Shown piece after piece: positions 19,571 through 27,881 of a stretch of DNA of 64,000 nt (its first letter is position 1; every line of letters begins with the position of its first letter). This DNA comes from Sideroxydans sp. Lineage in GTDB: Bacteria; Pseudomonadota; Gammaproteobacteria; Burkholderiales; Gallionellaceae. The notes beneath the pieces were generated by a model that saw nothing but the letters and a program-made list of their open reading frames with translations, searched no databases and had not been told where the DNA came from. The position numbers and the translations under genes were made by a program. Location: assembly GCA_027310725.1 (NCBI GenBank), contig DAIDAG010000005.1:1-64000 (forward strand), read 5' to 3'.

Positions 19571-20080
19571 CTATTCGCCGAGCTTCATGCTGCGCATATA
19601 GTGACAGGTATACCCTTGCGGATGCTTGACCAGGTATTTCTGGTGATAGTCCTCCGCGCGGTAAAACGCTATGAAGGGCACGACTTCGGTGATCACTTTT
19701 GCTTTCCAGTCGCCCGACGCATCCACGGTCGAGATGACTTCCACCGCGGTGTTTTTTTGCGTTTCGTCGAGATAGAAGATCGCCGAGCGGTATTGCGTGC
19801 CGACGTCGTTGCCCTGCCGGTTGCGTGTGGTGGGGTTGTGCATGCGGAAGAACTCGAACAGCAGGTGGCGGTAGGTGAGCAACTCGGGATCGAACACGAT
19901 CTTCAGCGATTCGGCATGGCCGCTGTTTCCGGTCTTCACGATGTCATAGTTGGCATTCAGTGTATCGCCGCCGGTGTAGCCGACTTCCGTCTCCAGCACG
20001 CCGGGGATCAGGCGCACCAGTTCTTCCATGCCCCAGAAGCAGCCGCCGGAGAGGTAGGCGGTTTGAGTAGTGTCGTTCAT
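19571..20080 (-). CDS. msrA: Peptide methionine-S-sulfoxide reductase
   Basis: A 169-residue MsrA that reduces the S-epimer of methionine sulfoxide. The active-site motif GCFWGMEELV holds the nucleophilic Cys. YTGGDTLNANYDIVKTGNSG and HAESLKIVFDP are family-typical. The start at 20080 has AAGGAGAA upstream; an in-frame ATG 57 bp earlier would add non-conserved residues. It is monocistronic as far as seen, between the Ycf48-like lipoprotein and the smpB tail duplication. Confidence 0.95.
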   Translation of the reverse strand: MNDTTQTAYLSGGCFWGMEELVRLIPGVLETEVGYTGGDTLNANYDIVKTGNSGHAESLKIVFDPELLTYRHLLFEFFRMHNPTTRNRQGNDVGTQYRSAIFYLDETQKNTAVEVISTVDASGDWKAKVITEVVPFIAFYRAEDYHQKYLVKHPQGYTCHYMRSMKLGE

Positions 20081-20175
20081 TGGTTCTCCTTGTGCATGCG
20101 ATGTTGCCGATCGATCTGCTGCAGGCGCAATATCCAAGCGATATAGTGTCGGATGAGAGTCACCGCAACTAGCGT

Positions 20176-20242
20176 CGTTCCTTTTTCATGGCCATTGCGG
20201 CTTCGCGCTTGCTATCTTTTTCGCGTTCAGTTGCCCGTTTGT
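20176..20242 (-). repeat. Partial duplicate of the smpB 3' end
   Basis: These 67 bp match 20324-20390 (inside smpB) with two mismatches, at an offset of 148 bp. Read on the minus strand the copy encodes the same C-terminal residues [20 protein letters not shown] and the following Glu-Arg-Arg, and has its own stop (TAG). The differences from smpB, including those in the last two Arg codons, are all synonymous. It has no start and cannot be a gene by itself. It is either a tandem duplication relic or a reconstituted gene end left by an integration event at smpB. Confidence 0.85.
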
Positions 20243-20316
20243 GGCTACGGCCGCTCGCATTGCGAGCTTAACATTCGCTGCGCTCATATTAGCCTGCGCC
20301 GCAAACGGTCAATCTT

Positions 20317-20766
20317 TCAACGCCGTTCTTTTTTCATGGCCATTGCGGCTTCGCGCTTGCTGTCTTTTTCGCGTTCAGTTGCCCGTTTGTCATGCTCCTT
20401 CTTGCCCTTGGCCAGGCCAATCTCGAGTTTGACGCGACTGCCCTTGTAGTGCATATCCAGCGGCATGATGGTGTAGCCGGCGCGCTGCACTTTGCCGATG
20501 AGCTTGTCTATCTCGTGCTTGTGCATCAGCAGCTTGCGGGTACGGACGGGATCTGGGTGGATATGGGTGGAAGCGTTCAGCAAAGGGCTGATATGCGAAC
20601 CAAACAGGTACAGTGCGCCGTCCATGATGGTGACATAGGCTTCCTTGAGCTGTGCCCGTCCGGCGCGGATCGCTTTTACTTCCCAGCCTTCCAGCATGAT
20701 GCCGGCTTCATGTTTTTCTTCGATGAAGTACTCGTGAAAGGCTTTTTTGTTCTGGATGATGCTCAT
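20317..20766 (-). CDS. smpB: SsrA-binding protein SmpB
   Basis: A 149-residue tmRNA-binding protein for trans-translation. The OB-fold core is visible ([33 protein letters not shown]). The basic C-terminal tail [20 protein letters not shown] is the helix that enters the ribosomal mRNA channel. No tmRNA gene (ssrA) is seen in the flanking 300 bp. It diverges from ratA-rnfH, the conserved proteobacterial arrangement. The 3' end is duplicated 148 bp downstream. Confidence 0.97.
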   Translation of the reverse strand: MSIIQNKKAFHEYFIEEKHEAGIMLEGWEVKAIRAGRAQLKEAYVTIMDGALYLFGSHISPLLNASTHIHPDPVRTRKLLMHKHEIDKLIGKVQRAGYTIMPLDMHYKGSRVKLEIGLAKGKKEHDKRATEREKDSKREAAMAMKKERR

Positions 20767-20833
20767 TGAAAGATGTGTTTTGCTTGGCGTTGCGATATTC
20801 TACCAGTCTTTGATTTAACGGCTTCGTAAAGCA

Positions 20834-21274
20834 ATGGCATTGGTTGAGAAAACGGTGTTGGTTCCGCATACGGCGGAGCAGATGTTCAAGCTGGTGGACG
20901 AAGTGGAAGATTACCCGCAGTTCATGCCATGGTGCGGCGGGGCGACCATCAACGAAATGCAGGGCACGACGATGCATGCCACGTTGCATATCGACTACCA
21001 CCACATCAGGCAGCATTTCAGCACCAAAAACCGGCGTACTCCGCCCCACCAGATCGACATCGCCCTGATGGACGGCCCGTTCAAACATCTGGAAGGCAGT
21101 TGGCGATTCATCCCCTTGAGCGACGAAGCCTGTAAAATAGAGTTTCGTTTGCAGTATGAGTTCTCCAACAAATTGCTCGAAAAGCTGGTGGGGCCGGTGT
21201 TTCATCATATCGCCAACAGTTTCGTGGATGCCTTTATCCATCGTGCAGACAAGGTTTATGTAAAAAATGAGTGA
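20834..21274 (+). CDS. ratA: RatA / COQ10-like START-domain protein
   Basis: A 146-residue SRPBCC-fold protein. It begins with ALVEKTVLVPHTAEQMFKLV and contains EVEDYPQFMPWCGG, the hallmark of the RatA/COQ10 family. In E. coli RatA was described as inhibiting 70S assembly, while mitochondrial COQ10 binds ubiquinone; the second role is favoured by many for bacterial homologues. It overlaps rnfH by 8 bp and diverges from smpB. Confidence 0.9.
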   Translation: MALVEKTVLVPHTAEQMFKLVDEVEDYPQFMPWCGGATINEMQGTTMHATLHIDYHHIRQHFSTKNRRTPPHQIDIALMDGPFKHLEGSWRFIPLSDEACKIEFRLQYEFSNKLLEKLVGPVFHHIANSFVDAFIHRADKVYVKNE

Positions 21275-21581
21275 CGAAAAGATATACGTGGAACTGGTCT
21301 ATGCCTTGCCTGCCGAGCAGGTACTGCTCAAGTCGGAAGTGCCAAAAGGAACGACCATCGCGGAAGCCGTCAAGCTATCCGGCATTCTGGCCAAGTTTCC
21401 CGAGATCGACCTTGAAAAGAACAAGTTCGGCATCTTCGGCAAATTGAGCAAGGTTGACACCGTGTTGCGTGAGAAAGATCGCGTCGAGATCTACCGCCCG
21501 CTGATTGCAGATCCGAAAGAGATACGCCGTAAACGCGCCGAAGAGGGCAAAGCCATGAAGAAGGGCGGCGGTGACCTCTGA
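21267..21581 (+). CDS. rnfH: RnfH-family ubiquitin-like protein
   Basis: A 104-residue small protein with the RnfH beta-grasp pattern: YVELVYALPAEQVLLKSEVP, GILAKFPEIDLEKNKFGIFG and DRVEIYRPLIADPKEIRRKR. Family function is uncertain; it is named for proximity to rnf in Rhodobacter and is usually paired with ratA, as here. Its stop shares one base with the next start. Confidence 0.92.
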   Translation: MSDEKIYVELVYALPAEQVLLKSEVPKGTTIAEAVKLSGILAKFPEIDLEKNKFGIFGKLSKVDTVLREKDRVEIYRPLIADPKEIRRKRAEEGKAMKKGGGDL

Positions 21582-22441
21582 TGCTGGACTACGACCTTCA
21601 TTGTCATTCCAACGTCTCGGACGGTACGCTGACCCCGACTGAACTGGTGACGCGTGCTGCCGGACGCGAAGTCAGGGTGCTGGCGCTGACCGATCACGAT
21701 GACGTGGCAGGACTTCCGGAAGCCGCCGGAGTTGCCGCACAACATGACATCGAATTCGTCAACGGCGTCGAGATATCGGTTACCTGGCGCAAATACACCC
21801 TCCATATCGTTGGCCTGCACATCGATCCCCAAAATGCCGCATTGGCTGAAGGCTTGCGCGGCATACGTAGCGGACGCAGGCATCGTGCCGAGCTGATGGC
21901 GGAATCGCTGGCACGTTGCGGTATCGGCGGTGTGCTGGAAGGTGCATTACGCTATGCCTCCAATCCGGAGATGATCGGGCGTACCCATTTCGCACGTTAT
22001 CTGGTCGAGGCCGGGCACTGCAAGGACGTGCGCAGCGTCTTCAATCGCTATCTGGTCAAGGGCAAGCCGGGTTACGTTCCGCATACCTGGGCGGATTTGC
22101 AGGATGCGATCTCGTGGATCAATGGCAGCGGAGGCGTCGCCGTGCTGGCACATCCGGGTCGTTATACCGCCGGACGCAACGCGATGGGCAAGACGACCTT
22201 GCTCGAACTGCTGAAAGAATTCGTCGAACTGGGCGGGCAGGGCATCGAAGTGGTGAGCGGCAGTCATACGCCGCCTCAATATGCCGAGTTCGCGCGTTAC
22301 GCCAAGGAGTTCGATCTGTTGTGTTCCTGCGGCTCGGATTTTCACGGTCCGGAAGAAAGCTACCGCGACCTTGGACGATTGCCGGATTTTCCGCTGGAGT
22401 GTCGCCCCGTGTGGACGCTTTGGGAAGGGACTGCAGCCTGA
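21581..22441 (+). CDS. PHP-domain phosphatase (RNase AM / 3',5'-nucleotide bisphosphate phosphatase-like)
   Basis: A 286-residue PHP protein. Metal ligands are visible in YDLHCHSNVSDGTLTP and ALTDHDDVAGL at the N-terminus, with AVLAHPGRY and SCGSDFHGPEE later. E. coli Rnm/YciV of the same family trims 5S/16S/23S rRNA ends and hydrolyses pAp; the same activity is likely. The start shares one base with the rnfH stop. It is followed by yciO, as yciV is in E. coli, which supports the assignment. Confidence 0.85.
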   Translation: MLDYDLHCHSNVSDGTLTPTELVTRAAGREVRVLALTDHDDVAGLPEAAGVAAQHDIEFVNGVEISVTWRKYTLHIVGLHIDPQNAALAEGLRGIRSGRRHRAELMAESLARCGIGGVLEGALRYASNPEMIGRTHFARYLVEAGHCKDVRSVFNRYLVKGKPGYVPHTWADLQDAISWINGSGGVAVLAHPGRYTAGRNAMGKTTLLELLKEFVELGGQGIEVVSGSHTPPQYAEFARYAKEFDLLCSCGSDFHGPEESYRDLGRLPDFPLECRPVWTLWEGTAA

Positions 22442-22444
22442 TTT

Positions 22445-23074
22445 ATGGCGCAATTCTTTTCCATACACCCGGACAACCCCCAGCCTCGCCTGATCAAGCA
22501 GGCAGCGGAGATGTTGCGCAACGGTGCGGTGATCGTCTATCCCACCGATTCCGGCTACGCCATCGGCTGCCACCTGGACGATAAAGAGGCTGTCGCGCGC
22601 ATACGCCAGATACGCGGACTGGACGAAAAGCACCTGATGACATTGATGTGTCGCGACCTGTCGGAACTGGCGCACTATGCAAGAGTGGATAACGCGCAGT
22701 TCAGGCTGCTGAAGAACAATACGCCGGGCAGTTACACATTCATTCTGGAAGCGACCAAGGAAGTTCCGCGGCGCTTGCAGCATCCCAAACGCAGCACGAT
22801 AGGTTTGCGCATACCCGATCACCCGGTTGCGCTGGCCCTGCTGGAGGAATTGGGGGAACCGCTGCTTAGTTCCACGCTGATCCTGCCGCAGGAAGATCAG
22901 CCGTTGACCGATGTGGCGGAGATACGCGAACATCTGGAGAAGCTCGTCGAACTGGTTATTGAAGGCGGAATAGTAGGGGGGGAATCGACCACCGTGATCG
23001 ACCTGACGGATGATAGGCCGGTATTGGTGCGGCGCGGCAAGGGGCCGATCGCACATTTGGGAATAGAGGAATAA
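22445..23074 (+). CDS. YciO/Sua5/TsaC-family protein
   Basis: A 209-residue YrdC-fold protein beginning AQFFSIHPDNPQPRLIKQAA, with YPTDSGYAIGCHLDD, KNNTPGSYTFILEAT and KRSTIGLRIPDHPVALALL. The N-terminus and the PTDSGY variant match YciO rather than the tRNA-modifying TsaC. TsaC makes threonylcarbamoyl-AMP; YciO shows a similar but weak activity and its role is not settled. It sits between the PHP phosphatase and an M50 protease, with the next start abutting its stop. Confidence 0.85.
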   Translation: MAQFFSIHPDNPQPRLIKQAAEMLRNGAVIVYPTDSGYAIGCHLDDKEAVARIRQIRGLDEKHLMTLMCRDLSELAHYARVDNAQFRLLKNNTPGSYTFILEATKEVPRRLQHPKRSTIGLRIPDHPVALALLEELGEPLLSSTLILPQEDQPLTDVAEIREHLEKLVELVIEGGIVGGESTTVIDLTDDRPVLVRRGKGPIAHLGIEE

Positions 23075-23731
23075 ATGAATTTCGATGCTTTGATCCAGAC
23101 CATAGCGCTTGCAGCCATACCCGTGCTGTTCGCCATTACCTTGCATGAGGCGGCACACGGCTATGCGGCTCGCCATTTCGGCGATATGACGGCATACGCG
23201 CAGGGACGCATTTCGCTCAATCCCCTGCGTCATATCGATCCCGTCGGCACGATTCTGCTGCCACTGTTGACCCTTTTTGTGGGCGGTATCCTGTTCGGTT
23301 GGGCCAAGCCGGTGCCGGTCAATTTCTCGGCATTACGCCATCCGAAAAAGGACATGCTGTGGGTTGCGCTGGCCGGCCCCGCTGCCAATCTGGTCATGGC
23401 GCTGTTCTGGGGAGCCATGTTCAAGGTGGCTTTGTCGTTTCCGGGCAGTTATTTCGCCGAGCCGCTGTTAGGCATGGCGCAGTTCGGAGTTACAATCAAC
23501 GCCATTTTGCTGGTGCTGAACCTGTTGCCGTTGCCGCCGTTGGACGGCGGGCGCGTTGCAATAAGCCTGTTGCCGCACCGCCAGGCTTTCCAGTTGGCGA
23601 AAGTCGAACCGTACGGGATGGTCATCCTGATCGTACTGGCAGTGGTACCGGTTGGGGGCCAACCGATTCTGAGCTGGATACTCTCGCCGCTGGTGAGCTC
23701 GTTCATCCAGTTGATTGAAACGATTTTTTAA
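23075..23731 (+). CDS. Site-2 protease family (M50) membrane metalloprotease
   Basis: A 218-residue polytopic membrane protein. The zinc motif is HEAAH in the first membrane segment (TLHEAAHGYAARHFGD); the second motif, NLLPLPPLDGGRV, supplies the Asp ligand. It has no PDZ domain and is half the size of RseP, so it belongs to the short Rip-like group of unknown substrate. The ATG directly follows the upstream stop and trpS follows after 14 bp, a neighbourhood common in betaproteobacteria. Confidence 0.88.
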   Translation: MNFDALIQTIALAAIPVLFAITLHEAAHGYAARHFGDMTAYAQGRISLNPLRHIDPVGTILLPLLTLFVGGILFGWAKPVPVNFSALRHPKKDMLWVALAGPAANLVMALFWGAMFKVALSFPGSYFAEPLLGMAQFGVTINAILLVLNLLPLPPLDGGRVAISLLPHRQAFQLAKVEPYGMVILIVLAVVPVGGQPILSWILSPLVSSFIQLIETIF

Positions 23732-23745
23732 TGTGAAGCAGGAAT

Positions 23746-24948
23746 ATGTTCGCTGATCGAGTTTTATCCGGAATGCGCCCCACGGGCAGTCTGCACCTGG
23801 GGCATTACCATGGTGTCTTAAAGAATTGGGTGCAGATGCAGCACCAGTACGAGTGCCTGTTCTTCGTGGCTGACTGGCATGCACTGACCACGCACTACGA
23901 CACACCGCAAATCATCGAGCAGAACGTGTGGGACATGGTCATCGATTGGCTCGGTGCTGGCGTCGATCCGGCACAGGCCACATTGTTCATCCAGTCACGT
24001 GTCCCGGAACATGCGGAGCTGCATCTGCTGCTGTCCATGATCACCCCGCTGGGCTGGCTGGAACGCATGCCGACGTACAAGGACCAGCAGGAAAAGCTGA
24101 GCAGCAAGGATCTCTCGACTTACGGTTTTCTGGGCTATCCGCTGTTGATGAGTTCGGATGTCCTGATCTACCGCGCCACCCAGGTACCGGTGGGGGAAGA
24201 CCAGGTGCCGCACATCGAATTCACCCGCGAACTGGCGCGCCGTTTCAACCATATCTACGGGCGTGAAACGGGTTTCGAGGAAAAAGCGGAAGCCGCGATC
24301 AAAAAGCTGGGCGGCAAAAAAGCCAAACTGTATAAAGAACTGCGCACACGCTTCCAGGAACAGGGTGACAGCGAAGCCCTGGAGTCCGCCAAGTCCTTGC
24401 TGGACGAGCAGCAGAGCCTGAGCCTGGGCGACCGCGAGCGTTTGTTCGGCTTCCTGGAGGGGGGAGGAAAAATGATCCTGTCCGAGCCGCAGGCCATGCT
24501 GACCGCCGCATCGAAAATGCCCGGGCTGGACGGCCAGAAGATGTCCAAGTCCTACGGCAACACCATCAGCCTGCGCGAAGACGAGGCCGATGTGAGCAGG
24601 AAGATCCGCACCATGCCCACCGACCCTGCGCGCATCCGGCGCACCGATGCGGGCGATCCCGACAGATGCCCGGTATGGCAATTGCATCTGGTTTATTCCA
24701 CCGATGCCATCAAACAGTGGGCACAGCAGGGGTGCCGCAGTGCGGGCATCGGTTGTATCGAATGCAAACAACCTGTCATCGATGCGGTGCTGGAAGAACA
24801 GAAACCCATGCGTGAACGCGCGCAGCTATACCTGGACGACCCGAGCCTGGTGCGCAACATCATCGCCGACGGCTGCGAGAAAGCGCGCAAGCTTGCCACC
24901 GAAACCATGCGCGACGTGCGCGAGGCGATGGGGCTGGGATATAACTGA
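23746..24948 (+). CDS. trpS: Tryptophanyl-tRNA synthetase
   Basis: A 400-residue class I synthetase. The HIGH-type motif is RPTGSLHLGHYHG near the N-terminus and the KMSKS motif is GQKMSKSYGNT. It is about 65 residues longer than the E. coli enzyme, because of a charged helical insert (around residues 185-245, containing KKLGGKKAKLYKELRTRFQE) typical of the betaproteobacterial form. It sits between the M50 protease and scpA. Confidence 0.96.
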   Translation: MFADRVLSGMRPTGSLHLGHYHGVLKNWVQMQHQYECLFFVADWHALTTHYDTPQIIEQNVWDMVIDWLGAGVDPAQATLFIQSRVPEHAELHLLLSMITPLGWLERMPTYKDQQEKLSSKDLSTYGFLGYPLLMSSDVLIYRATQVPVGEDQVPHIEFTRELARRFNHIYGRETGFEEKAEAAIKKLGGKKAKLYKELRTRFQEQGDSEALESAKSLLDEQQSLSLGDRERLFGFLEGGGKMILSEPQAMLTAASKMPGLDGQKMSKSYGNTISLREDEADVSRKIRTMPTDPARIRRTDAGDPDRCPVWQLHLVYSTDAIKQWAQQGCRSAGIGCIECKQPVIDAVLEEQKPMRERAQLYLDDPSLVRNIIADGCEKARKLATETMRDVREAMGLGYN

Positions 24949-24950
24949 AC

Positions 24951-25775
24951 ATGAGCGAGGCAGAACCACAACTTCAGCAGGCAGCGGCAAATCCCGTGGC
25001 GCATGTCCACGGCGAACCGATGATGGAGATGCCGCTGGATTTGTACATACCTCCTGATGCGCTGGAGGTGGTGCTGGAATCTTTTCAGGGGCCGCTCGAT
25101 CTCCTGTTGTACCTGATCCGCAAGCACAACCTTGATGTGCTCGATATCCCGATGGCGTCGCTCACCAAGCAGTACATGGTCTACATTGAGGCGATGCAGC
25201 AGCATCGGCTGGAACTGGCGGCCGAATATCTGCTGATGGCGGCAGTGCTGATCGAGATCAAGTCGCGCATGCTGTTGCCGCGTCTGCCCAAGGCCAGCGA
25301 GGAAGAAAGCGCCGAAGATCCGCGCGCCGAACTGATGCGCCGCCTGCTCGAGTACGAGCAAATGAAACTGGCCGCGCAGAAACTGAACGAAATGCCCCAA
25401 GCCAGCCGCGATTTCGAACTGGTGCAGGTGTTGATCGAACGCACAGTCATCGAGCGCCTGCCTTACGTTACGGTGGAAGACCTGCGCCATGCCTGGCTGG
25501 CGCTGCTCACGCGCGCCAAGGTCAACGCACACCACAGGGTGCGCCGCGAAGAACTGTCGGTGCGCGAACAGATGACCAGAGTGCTGCGCCAGTTGCGCAA
25601 TACCGATTTTGTTTCGTTCGAAAGCCTGTTCGAAGTGGATGCCACCATCCCGATGCTGGTTGTCACCTTTATCGCCATCCTCGAACTCGCCAAGGAGAAC
25701 CTGGTCGAGATCACGCAAACTGAAACCTTGGGGAATATCTATGTCCGAACCAGTCGAGCAATCACTGCCGAGTGA
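24951..25775 (+). CDS. scpA: Segregation and condensation protein A
   Basis: A 274-residue kleisin subunit of the SMC-ScpAB condensin. An N-terminal extension rich in Gln, Glu and Ala precedes the conserved SFQGPLDLLLYLIRKHNLDV, then YLLMAAVLIEIKSRMLLPR and the C-terminal winged helix FVSFESLFEV..TFIAILELAKENLV. The start is 2 bp past the trpS stop. The 3' end overlaps the scpB start by 35 bp. Confidence 0.94.
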   Translation: MSEAEPQLQQAAANPVAHVHGEPMMEMPLDLYIPPDALEVVLESFQGPLDLLLYLIRKHNLDVLDIPMASLTKQYMVYIEAMQQHRLELAAEYLLMAAVLIEIKSRMLLPRLPKASEEESAEDPRAELMRRLLEYEQMKLAAQKLNEMPQASRDFELVQVLIERTVIERLPYVTVEDLRHAWLALLTRAKVNAHHRVRREELSVREQMTRVLRQLRNTDFVSFESLFEVDATIPMLVVTFIAILELAKENLVEITQTETLGNIYVRTSRAITAE

Positions 25776-26511
25776 ACATAATGTGACCGTTTGCCCCGAG
25801 CCCTTCGTCGGAGCTCAGGACAGGCCTGCCGAAGGGGGGGATGTTCATGCTTTGACAGACCCGGCACGAACGGATGTTGTTGAAGCCGAGCACGCGGTGG
25901 ATACCGTGCAACTTCTGCGCATATTCGAAGCGGCTTTGCTGACCTCGCAAGAACCGCTTTCCAACACCGAGCTGAAACGCCTGAGTGAAGTCCCGGTCGA
26001 GACGAAGCTCGTGGAAGAATTGCTGCAAAAATTGGCAGACAAGTACGCTACCAGCGGCGTCGAACTGAACCGCGTTGCCAGCGGATGGCGTTTCCGTGCA
26101 CGTCCCGAGATGCAGGTACATCTGGACAAGCTCGACCCGCAAAAGCCGCCGCGCTATTCGCGTGCCGTGCTTGAGACATTGGCCATCATCGCTTACCGGC
26201 AGCCGGTGACGCGCGGCGATATCGAGGAGATACGCGGCGTGGCAGTATCTTCGCAAGTGCTGAAGACGCTGGAGTCCCGCGGCTGGATCGAAAGCATAGG
26301 CACCCGGGACACCCCCGGTAAACCGGCCTTGTATGCCACCACCCCGCAATTCATGGATGACCTCAACCTGCGCTCTCTGCAGGAACTGCCTGCGCTGGAA
26401 GAGATGGGCACCCTGCTGGAAGAGGGTATCGCGGATGAACCGGCACAGTCTGAACCTGAAGCGATTGATGCCGGAACGGTCGAATTCAAACCGGAAGCAA
26501 ACGCCGCCTAA
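25741..26511 (+). CDS. scpB: Segregation and condensation protein B
   Basis: A 256-residue winged-helix ScpB protein, partner of ScpA. The conserved core starts around residue 55 (LLRIFEAALLTSQEPLSNTE) and includes YSRAVLETLAIIAYRQPVTR, GDIEEIRGVAVSS and ESRGWIE. The first 55 residues are non-conserved; codons 21-32 are written by a REP-like inverted repeat (25801-25836). A downstream start cannot be excluded, but the 25741 ATG overlaps scpA as usual. The acidic C-terminal tail is lineage-specific. Confidence 0.92.
   Translation: MSEPVEQSLPSEHNVTVCPEPFVGAQDRPAEGGDVHALTDPARTDVVEAEHAVDTVQLLRIFEAALLTSQEPLSNTELKRLSEVPVETKLVEELLQKLADKYATSGVELNRVASGWRFRARPEMQVHLDKLDPQKPPRYSRAVLETLAIIAYRQPVTRGDIEEIRGVAVSSQVLKTLESRGWIESIGTRDTPGKPALYATTPQFMDDLNLRSLQELPALEEMGTLLEEGIADEPAQSEPEAIDAGTVEFKPEANAA
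25801..25836. repeat. REP-like inverted repeat inside the scpB reading frame
   Basis: CCCTTCG (25801-25807) and CGAAGGG (25830-25836) flank GAGCTCAGGACAGGCCTG, the pattern of widespread proteobacterial intergenic repeats based on CTTCGACAGGCTCAGGAC. The 36-bp unit keeps the scpB frame open (12 codons). A related half-unit is at 47714-47741. Confidence 0.6.
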
Positions 26512-26614
26512 CGGACAGGCAGATGATAAAGCTCGCCACGTCCGTTCCCCCTATCCAACTTTCCCCCGCACGCGGGAGAAAGAGCAAACGAAACGCTTCG
26601 CGTATTTCCCGCCA

Positions 26615-27400
26615 ATGACTGCGATCAAGCGCATCTCCTCGCGCGACAATCCGTTCTACAAATCGCTGCACAAACTTGCCTCGTCCTCCCGCGAGCGGCG
26701 TGCCGCACGGCAGACGCTGCTTGACGGCGCGCATTTGCTGCGCGCTTTCCTGGATGCCGGAAGCAAGCCGGACCATCTGCTGGTCAATGAAACCGGATTG
26801 CAGAATGGCGAGATCGCTGCCTTGCTCGAGGCATGCGGCGATGTGCCGCAAACGCAACTCGACGATGCCTTGTTTGCGCAACTGTCTGAACTCAAGACGC
26901 CGAACGGTTTGCTGGCGCTGGTCGATATTCCTCCTGCTCATGTTGAAATCGAACACAGCCAGTTTGCCTTGCTGCTGGAAGATATCCAGGATCCGGGCAA
27001 TCTTGGCTCCATCCTGCGTTCGGCATCCGCGGCAGGATGCGACGCAGTGTTCCTGTCACCAGGCTGCGCCGATGCGTGGTCGCCCAAGGTACTGCGCGCC
27101 GGGATGGGCGGGCATTTCGCACTGAGCATTACAGAATCGGCCGACTTGATCGAGGTCGCAGCCGAATTCACCGGCAAGATCATGGCTGCTTCTCTGCAGG
27201 CAGACAGATCCCTTTACGACAGCGACCTGCGCGGCAAACTTGCCTTTGCCATCGGCAACGAGGGAGCAGGGCTATCCCCGGCCTTGCTGGATGCGGTGCA
27301 GCAGCATTTCATCATCCCCATGCCGGGCAAGATCGAGTCGCTTAACGCAGCTGCCGCGACGGCGGTGTGTTTGTTCGAGGCGGTGAGGCAGCGGTCTTAA
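26615..27400 (+). CDS. TrmH/SpoU-family RNA 2'-O-methyltransferase
   Basis: A 261-residue SPOUT methyltransferase. The N-terminal substrate-binding domain (RISSRDNPFYKSLHKLASSS) is followed by the SpoU motifs LLLEDIQDPGNLGSILRSAS (motif 1), FAIGNEGAGLS (motif 2) and PMPGKIESLNAAAATAVCLF (motif 3). It methylates rRNA or tRNA; the exact nucleotide cannot be told from sequence, and RlmB-like or TsnR-like roles are possible. The ATG at 26615 starts the conserved N-terminus; the frame is open for 94 codons upstream without similarity. Confidence 0.9.
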   Translation: MTAIKRISSRDNPFYKSLHKLASSSRERRAARQTLLDGAHLLRAFLDAGSKPDHLLVNETGLQNGEIAALLEACGDVPQTQLDDALFAQLSELKTPNGLLALVDIPPAHVEIEHSQFALLLEDIQDPGNLGSILRSASAAGCDAVFLSPGCADAWSPKVLRAGMGGHFALSITESADLIEVAAEFTGKIMAASLQADRSLYDSDLRGKLAFAIGNEGAGLSPALLDAVQQHFIIPMPGKIESLNAAAATAVCLFEAVRQRS

Positions 27401-27407
27401 GCGGTAA

Positions 27408-27881
27408 TCAACTCGTGCAGGGGCTGTGCATCTGCGGTCTGCGTGCCAGCCAGCTGCAAACCTCCGCAGTCGCAAGTTCCAGATTAACCGACGCTTCATC
27501 GCTCATGCTTTCTCCAAGTTCGAAGCCGTAACCGCGTATGCGCAACAGAAAACTGGTTGGAGCGTCTGCGCCATACACTTGTTTGAAGGTGTGCAACAGC
27601 GCGAACGGCGTCATGGCATGGCTGGTGTAACTATGGTCCTGTGCGGCAGCGATTTCGGAGAGATGAAACGGGGCATCGCAGGACATATCGGCATCGACGA
27701 ACAGCACCGCACTGCGCCCGAGCAGATCGGTGACATGTTCGACCTGCAATTGGAAATCTTCGATGAATTCGATTTTAGCGCCGGTATCTTCGGATTGAAG
27801 CTGGCGCACCAACAGAGGTGCCAGCGCGTCGTCGCCGCGCGATTCATTGCCGATGGCAAAGACAAGCAGGGGAGCGACCAT
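27408..27881 (-). CDS. hoxW: Hydrogenase maturation protease (HoxW-like)
   Basis: A 157-residue M52-family endopeptidase that removes the C-terminal extension of the hydrogenase large subunit after nickel insertion. The N-terminal GNESRGDDALAPLLV gives the family G-N-x-x-x-x-D-D motif with the metal-binding Asp; VLFVDADMSCDAPF holds the second acidic ligand and YTSHAMTPFALL the His. The start overlaps the hoxH stop by one base, so the protease is made with its substrate. It converges with the methyltransferase gene, with 7 bp between their stops. Confidence 0.88.
   Translation of the reverse strand: MVAPLLVFAIGNESRGDDALAPLLVRQLQSEDTGAKIEFIEDFQLQVEHVTDLLGRSAVLFVDADMSCDAPFHLSEIAAAQDHSYTSHAMTPFALLHTFKQVYGADAPTSFLLRIRGYGFELGESMSDEASVNLELATAEVCSWLARRPQMHSPCTS

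Noticed and set aside
20243-20323. Possible tmRNA gene downstream of smpB
   Set aside because: ssrA often lies here, but the spacer is only 81 bp and shows neither the tRNA-like ends nor a tag-peptide frame.
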